The position numbers and the translations under genes were made by a program. This document shows, in pieces, positions 6,816 through 8,696 of a stretch of 8,696 nt of DNA. The notes below the pieces were generated by a model. It worked only from the letters and a program-made list of their open reading frames with translations, made no database searches and was not told the DNA's origin. How positions within the stretch are numbered: the stretch's first letter is position 1; every line of letters starts with the position of its first letter. The stretch lies in the NCBI GenBank assembly GCA_036401335.1, contig DASWVC010000400.1, forward strand, positions 1 to 8,696, written 5' to 3'. The DNA comes from DASWVC01 sp036401335. GTDB taxonomy: Bacteria; Verrucomicrobiota; Verrucomicrobiia; Chthoniobacterales; JAFAMB01.

Positions 6816-7820
6816 TTACGGACTGACGGGGCTTGGGGTTGGTCCGGGAGTTAGACCTCCGAATGCCGGGGGTGCCGCCCCGAAGGAAAGAGAAGTGCCG
6901 AGGCCGCCGAACCCGCCGTTCAGCGATTGACCCCCGTTAATTCCATTTCCAAAGGCGCCCGTACCCTGTTCTGCCCCCGAGGTTGACCCTACCACAAGGT
7001 CGCCTACCGCATTTCGGCGATTTTCCAAAACGCCGTCGATCCCGGAGGACAAGTCTGTCTGGTTCTCATTTGATCCAGCTTCCAGCGCTGCCTCCAAAAC
7101 GCTCTCGGCCAAACTGTAACCCTGGCCAGAGGCCGACACGTAACCGGCCGCATTCGCTCCGGAATAGCGACTCCGGTAGCCTTGCGCTGTTTTGTTCTCG
7201 CCGTAACCTTGACCGGCTGCGCAATGGCAATCCAGGTCCGCCTCCAGCCCGGCGCGCACCACCTTGACCGGTTGGAAGACAACCCGCACCGTAGGGTCGG
7301 GAACCCCGGCCACCGCAGCGGACACGATGCTCCGATGAAGGGTGCGTCGAGTGCCGGAAATCGCTACGCGCACCACCTCGAGGACGGCGGTAGGGCGCGC
7401 TTTCACGGCCGCAAAAACCATTCGCCCCACCCCGTCCGCCGACGCTTCCGGACCTAACCCACAAAGCGCCGCCTGCACGATTTGACCCGTGTAGTTGATA
7501 GGATTCCGGCCGGCAAGCGCGAGTTCTCTGGTCACGATCTCAGGCGCGGAGCTGCGGTCGGCCCGGACGGTCCGTTCCACCCGCGTACAAACGGTGTCTG
7601 CGGGCCGGTCCCGACGGTCGGTGGAAGCCACGATACGTTTTGGGTGAGCAAGCGTGTCGTCCACCGCGGCGCTTACGCTGGTGGGCGATCCTCCGAACAC
7701 CGTTACGACGATCAGAACGAGCGCTATCGGGGGAAAACCTGAACACCGGCAGCCGACGCTTGCCTTCGGACAATGGCCAATTTTGGGCCTGATGGGACCG
7801 GTGCAAAGGTGGTGGAACAT
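6816..7820 (-). CDS. Secreted protein of unknown function with helical repeats and Gly/Pro-rich tail
   Basis: A 334-residue product of a family I do not recognise. The N-terminus is long and Cys-containing (Cys6, 17, 24, 26). A hydrophobic segment (about 31-44) ends in SVSAAV, a likely signal-peptidase site near residue 51. The mature part shows a repeated hydrophobic hexad, each unit [IMV]Vxx[AEG][LVI]-like: IVTREL (95), IVQAAL (114), MVFAAV (134), VVRVAI (149), IVSAAV (165) and VVRAGL (187). The spacing is about 15-22 residues, suggesting short helical repeats. Next come DCHC (197-200), three QGY triplets (204-235) and a Gly-rich tail (about 282-322) ending in TPGPTPSPVSP. Mature cysteines are 78, 120, 198 and 200. 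The start is fixed by an ideal ribosome site, AAAGGAGGT, six bases before the ATG, implying strong translation. It is divergent from the barrel gene with a 100-bp shared promoter region. An envelope or surface role is inferred only. Confidence 0.75.
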   Translation of the reverse strand: MFHHLCTGPIRPKIGHCPKASVGCRCSGFPPIALVLIVVTVFGGSPTSVSAAVDDTLAHPKRIVASTDRRDRPADTVCTRVERTVRADRSSAPEIVTRELALAGRNPINYTGQIVQAALCGLGPEASADGVGRMVFAAVKARPTAVLEVVRVAISGTRRTLHRSIVSAAVAGVPDPTVRVVFQPVKVVRAGLEADLDCHCAAGQGYGENKTAQGYRSRYSGANAAGYVSASGQGYSLAESVLEAALEAGSNENQTDLSSGIDGVLENRRNAVGDLVVGSTSGAEQGTGAFGNGINGGQSLNGGFGGLGTSLSFGAAPPAFGGLTPGPTPSPVSP

Positions 7821-7826
7821 AAAACT

Positions 7827-7835
7827 ACCTCCTTT
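7827..7835 (-). promoter_or_regulatory. Perfect Shine-Dalgarno of the secreted-protein gene
   Basis: On the minus strand the nine bases AAAGGAGGT are fully complementary to the usual 3' end of 16S rRNA and stand six bases before the ATG at 7818-7820. No other gene in the window has a comparable site, so this decides the start and suggests unusually strong translation. Confidence 0.9.
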
Positions 7836-7920
7836 GTACTAAATTTATTGATATTGTAAATCGAGAATGATATTCCCAATTTTTATGGATCGTACTTTCG
7901 TCTCGGAACCGGCTCCATAG
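7836..7920. promoter_or_regulatory. AT-rich divergent promoter region
   Basis: The shared upstream region of the secreted-protein gene (minus) and the barrel gene (plus) is clearly richer in A+T than its surroundings. On the minus strand TACAAT (7853-7858) is a good -10 candidate, with TTGGGA (7874-7879) 15 bases upstream, slightly short. On the plus strand TTGATA (7848-7853) followed 17 bases later by TATTCC is a weak candidate. TGATATT is repeated at 7849 and 7868, and GAGAAT-GAT-ATTCCC (7863-7877) is a near-palindrome, so a regulator site shared by both genes is possible. Confidence 0.5.
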
Positions 7921-7942
7921 ATGGTGCAAAGGCACCATTTTT
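7921..7942 (+). promoter_or_regulatory. Hairpin plus T-run over the barrel-gene start codon
   Basis: ATGGTGC (7921-7927) and GCACCAT (7932-7938) form a perfect 7-bp stem with an AAAG loop, and the sequence continues with a T-run to 7942. The start codon is inside the stem. It may hide the start from ribosomes or act as a short terminator/attenuator. It is also simply the first codons of the reading frame, so the function is inferred. Confidence 0.4.
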
Positions 7943-8696
7943 GGCAAGGATGCAAGGTGGCCGCTGCCATCATCGGCGTGTCTTCCCTTCAATCCCGTTA
8001 CGTGCAGGCCCAGGAATCTACCCGTCCATCGCTCGCGGGATCGCTGTACGAAGAGTCACGAAAGCCACAAACTGATGTCCAAGCGTACAACTTGAAACTT
8101 GGGCCCGTTGCGGTTTCCACCTCAGCCGGATTGGACGTCGAATTTGACGACAATGTGGCGTTGTCTCAGAACCACCGACAAAGCGACCTCATCTTTGAAC
8201 CCCACCTCGGCGCCAACGTCTACTGGACCATCAGCCCGTTCAATTCGCTGAGGGTAGACTTGGCGCTTGGCTACCGTAAATACCTCGACCACAGCCAGTA
8301 CGACACCTCTGGACTAACCGTTGCGCCTAACTCCCAGCTCGCCTTCGATGTTTACATGGGAAATTTCCGGTTCACTTTCTTCGACCGGTTTTCCCTCCAG
8401 CAGGATCCGGCCAGCGAAATCAACCTGAGCAGTGTTGCCAATTTCGAGAGACTTGAGAACTCCGCCGGCCTCTCCGTGACCTGGGACCTTAACAAGATCA
8501 TCCTGTTCGGCACCTACACGCACTACAACTATGAGACCTTGAGCTCTCAGTTTAACTTTTTGAACCGGTCGGAAGAGCAGCTGAACCTGTCTGCCGCTTT
8601 CATCCTCAATGAAAACGTCACGACGGGGTTCCGGGCATCGGCTGCTTCGGTCAACTACGATGAGAACATTCAAAACGGCGGGTTCGTCGGCAGCGT
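7921..8696 (+). CDS. Outer-membrane beta-barrel protein, N-terminal part (runs off right edge)
   Basis: The frame is open from the ATG at 7921 to the right edge (258 codons). The N-terminus has basic residues, a hydrophobic core (about 13-22) and VQAQE (28-32), a likely signal-peptidase site after Ala30. The mature part alternates polar and hydrophobic/aromatic residues in strand-like stretches (for example LIFEPHLGANVYWTI, SLRVDLALGYRKYL, KIILFGTYTHYNYE), with GLDVEFDDNV near its start. This resembles putative beta-barrel porin 2 (BBP2)-like proteins, often found beside exopolysaccharide export genes; the family name is from memory. An in-frame TAG directly precedes the ATG. A GTG at 7957 with AAGGA six bases upstream is an alternative start, but it would lose the basic part of the signal peptide. 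A role in outer-membrane transport or polysaccharide export is possible; neighbours to the right are not visible. Confidence 0.85.
   Translation, partial: MVQRHHFWQGCKVAAAIIGVSSLQSRYVQAQESTRPSLAGSLYEESRKPQTDVQAYNLKLGPVAVSTSAGLDVEFDDNVALSQNHRQSDLIFEPHLGANVYWTISPFNSLRVDLALGYRKYLDHSQYDTSGLTVAPNSQLAFDVYMGNFRFTFFDRFSLQQDPASEINLSSVANFERLENSAGLSVTWDLNKIILFGTYTHYNYETLSSQFNFLNRSEEQLNLSAAFILNENVTTGFRASAASVNYDENIQNGGFVGS

Overview
The window is a GC-rich, gene-dense piece of a Gram-negative chromosome. It carries a single-chain (alpha2-type) glycyl-tRNA synthetase, two single-span proteins ending in OmpA-type peptidoglycan-binding domains, and one end of a secreted outer-membrane beta-barrel gene. This mix, and the general look of the predicted proteins, suggest the Verrucomicrobia/PVC group. 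That placement is an inference from protein style, not from a marker gene. No tRNA, rRNA, CRISPR array, insertion sequence or integrase is visible.

Layout, left to right. (1) 1-1303, minus: the N-terminal 434 residues of a membrane-bound histidine kinase that leaves the window on the left. (2) 1304-1765: noncoding, with a plausible kinase promoter in an AT-rich island. (3) 1766-2752, minus: an OmpA-domain protein whose membrane anchor has a TonB-like SxxxH motif. (4) 2753-3039: a divergent spacer with a strong hairpin repeat and a second 17-bp inverted repeat. (5) 3040-4404, plus: glycyl-tRNA synthetase, the best-identified gene. (6) 4405-4557: a convergent spacer with a second copy of the hairpin repeat in the opposite orientation. 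(7) 4558-5301, minus: a second anchored OmpA-domain protein. (8) 5426-6298, minus: an HD-superfamily phosphohydrolase. (9) 6299-6815: about 500 bp without a gene, holding a candidate promoter with paired direct repeats and a textbook intrinsic terminator pointing the 'wrong' way for both neighbours. (10) 6816-7820, minus: an unrecognised secreted protein with an ideal Shine-Dalgarno sequence. (11) 7821-7920: an AT-rich divergent promoter region. (12) 7921 to the right edge, plus: the start of an outer-membrane beta-barrel protein.

Most non-housekeeping genes concern the envelope: sensing (kinase), peptidoglycan anchoring (two OmpA-domain proteins), a secreted helical/Gly-rich protein and an outer-membrane barrel. 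glyS sits between the two OmpA-domain genes and is the only full plus-strand gene. No defence system or other well-defined new system is evident. The most unusual items are the TonB-anchor/OmpA-domain hybrid, the orphan terminator at 6585-6640 that implies an unannotated plus-strand transcript, the hairpin repeats flanking glyS, and the unrecognised secreted protein divergent from the barrel gene.
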